Notes under the pieces: generated by a model
Databases searched by the model: none
What the model saw: only the letters and a program-made list of their open reading frames with translations
What the model was told of the DNA's origin: nothing
Position numbers and translations under genes: made by a program
In this document: piece by piece, positions 32,531-33,769 of the stretch
Numbering within the stretch: the first letter of the stretch is position 1
How the letters are laid out: each line of letters opens with the position of its first letter
NCBI RefSeq assembly: GCF_000003605.2
Contig: NW_003156743.1
Location: forward strand, 51,692 to 85,460
Origin: Saccoglossus kowalevskii
Taxonomy: Eukaryota; Hemichordata; Enteropneusta; Harrimaniidae
Direction: 5' to 3'
Length of the DNA stretch: 33,769 bases

Positions 32531-33769
32531 AAAATAACTCAAGCTTTTGTAATATCCATGCGTGTAGCTGTTGTTGTATCATGACAGACTGGTTGGATGT
32601 GATTACCGTGCTCTGTTGTTATACCGTGACCCACAGGTCGTGACATCATGAGTTATGTCTATCGGGGGTTGTTTACAAAACTCTCTCAAATAAAACGCGC
32701 AAATTTTTCGTGGATTTTCTGTTCTGACTAGGCCACTGCATCACATGGTTTGTATTTTCCTACGCGTTAATTTATTTACACGCAGAGCGATGCACAAATA
32801 TGAATTGGTATTATTTGATTGAATTGGAAATATTGGTTTGTTTGCGCCGAATTTGTCGCGTTACTTCTAATAAGGTGGTATCACTATCACGAATTGCCTA
32901 ACAAATATGCGCATATTCTTTGTAGATAAACATTTTGTTTTCAAACATTAACCACTGAACATTGTCGGACTAAAATCACGTGATGCATATCTATCGCCGC
33001 ATGCATAGATGTATAACCAGTGATACACATTAATACACTTAGCATGAGTTATAAATATACGATATTTCAGAATACCTGTTCTGTGTCACTTAACAAATGC
33101 GATTGCTGGGACGGGAGGGATTCGATCACATTCATTAAACATTCTCTATGACGCTGATACTAACCTTATTGAGGGGGTACCAAAGCAAATACCTCGAGGT
33201 TTTGTGAAATGTAGTGCGCGTAACTCTGTTGTTATACCGTGGTCGTGACATCATGATTTACATCTATAAGGGGTTGTTTACAAAACTCAAATTTGAAAAT
33301 CGTAACCGATAAAGTGGAAACTTTTTCGTGGAATTTCTGACAAGGTCATTGCATCATGGAGTGAGTATTTTTCACTGCGTCAATTGATTTATCGGTATGT
33401 GAGCACACTGTAGTAGAACGTCTATAAATAGTAACATAATATTTCGTTGAATTGTTACTAAACTGACGCGAGCGGGAAACTTTGAATCATTAGATCACGT
33501 GATATGGAATTTCCCGCCTTTAACAGCAGCATTAATTACGGTAATGTCACCGACCTAAATGTGACAAGTACGAACATCTACATTTGAATGTAACCAACTA
33601 GCGTGGTACTCGCAATAAAAATAAGTTAATACTGCCAAGGAAGTTCCATATCTACGTCTAGTTATTTTTATTAGTTTTAAAGTCAACGATTAGCAAATAA
33701 TGCATCCTACGTCATATTTAATCTCGGTTCATATGTCTGGGTTTTATCGAATGTTAATATATGTTGGTC
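32530..33769. repeat. Rightmost large repeat unit, runs off the window
   Basis: Same module order as 27830-29430: GTAGCTGTTGTTGTATCATG, CATCACATGG (decayed E-box), GCGCCGAATTTGTC, TTAGCATGAGTTATAAA, GTAACCGATAAAGTGGAAAC and the E-box/E2F pair at 33496-33518. Since the window ends inside the unit, the array probably continues. Confidence 0.8.

Noticed and set aside
1..33769. CRISPR array, bacterial operon or phage content
   Set aside because: Repeats are long, diverged and not evenly spaced with unique spacers; the gene is spliced, so the DNA is eukaryotic.

Overview
This window is nuclear DNA from a eukaryote, almost certainly an invertebrate metazoan; the species cannot be named from the sequence. 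It is AT-rich and gene-poor, with a GT-AG spliced gene, a tRNA-derived SINE and many old, diverged direct repeats. No operons, rRNA, tRNA genes, CRISPR arrays or long transposon coding regions were seen.

The one gene supported with confidence is on the minus strand between 23227 and 17290. Its last exon (18913-17290) encodes a FAM111-type protein: ubiquitin-like segments followed by a trypsin-like serine protease with an intact His/Asp/Ser triad. Small upstream exons with good splice sites (19330-19267, 20858-20757, 22431-22353, 23227-23108) join in frame to give a protein of about 662 residues. Two further exon-like segments (22212-22166, 21788-21748) break that frame. They may be alternative exons, or part of an alternative N-terminus that reads 22431-22353 in another frame.

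Layout. 1-1850: a weak TIR-like reading frame at the left edge, a 355-bp higher-order tandem repeat, and a 197-bp tandem repeat leading into an array of octamer (ATGCAAAT) and CRE (TGACGTCA) sites. 1996-4900: mostly unexplained, with one possible first exon at 2714-2866. 4930-11070: dense diverged repeats, including a tandem array with a unit of roughly 720-770 bp. 11580-12560: a 256-bp tandem repeat and a foldback element. 12690-13210: a repeat shared with 29905-30830. 13280-17290: low-copy sequence with a possible SNAG-like first exon at 14478. 17290-23229: the protease gene. 24030-33769: repeats homologous to those on the left, in the same orientation, with a SINE inserted in one unit.

The gene therefore lies between two broadly homologous repeat blocks in direct orientation, offset by about 19 kb. 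This fits an old segmental or tandem duplication, and one recent 292-bp copying event is visible. Many repeat units carry E-box (CACGTG), CRE and E2F-like (TTTCCCGCC) sites, but no regulatory role is shown. All splice models, homology calls and binding-site calls were made by eye.
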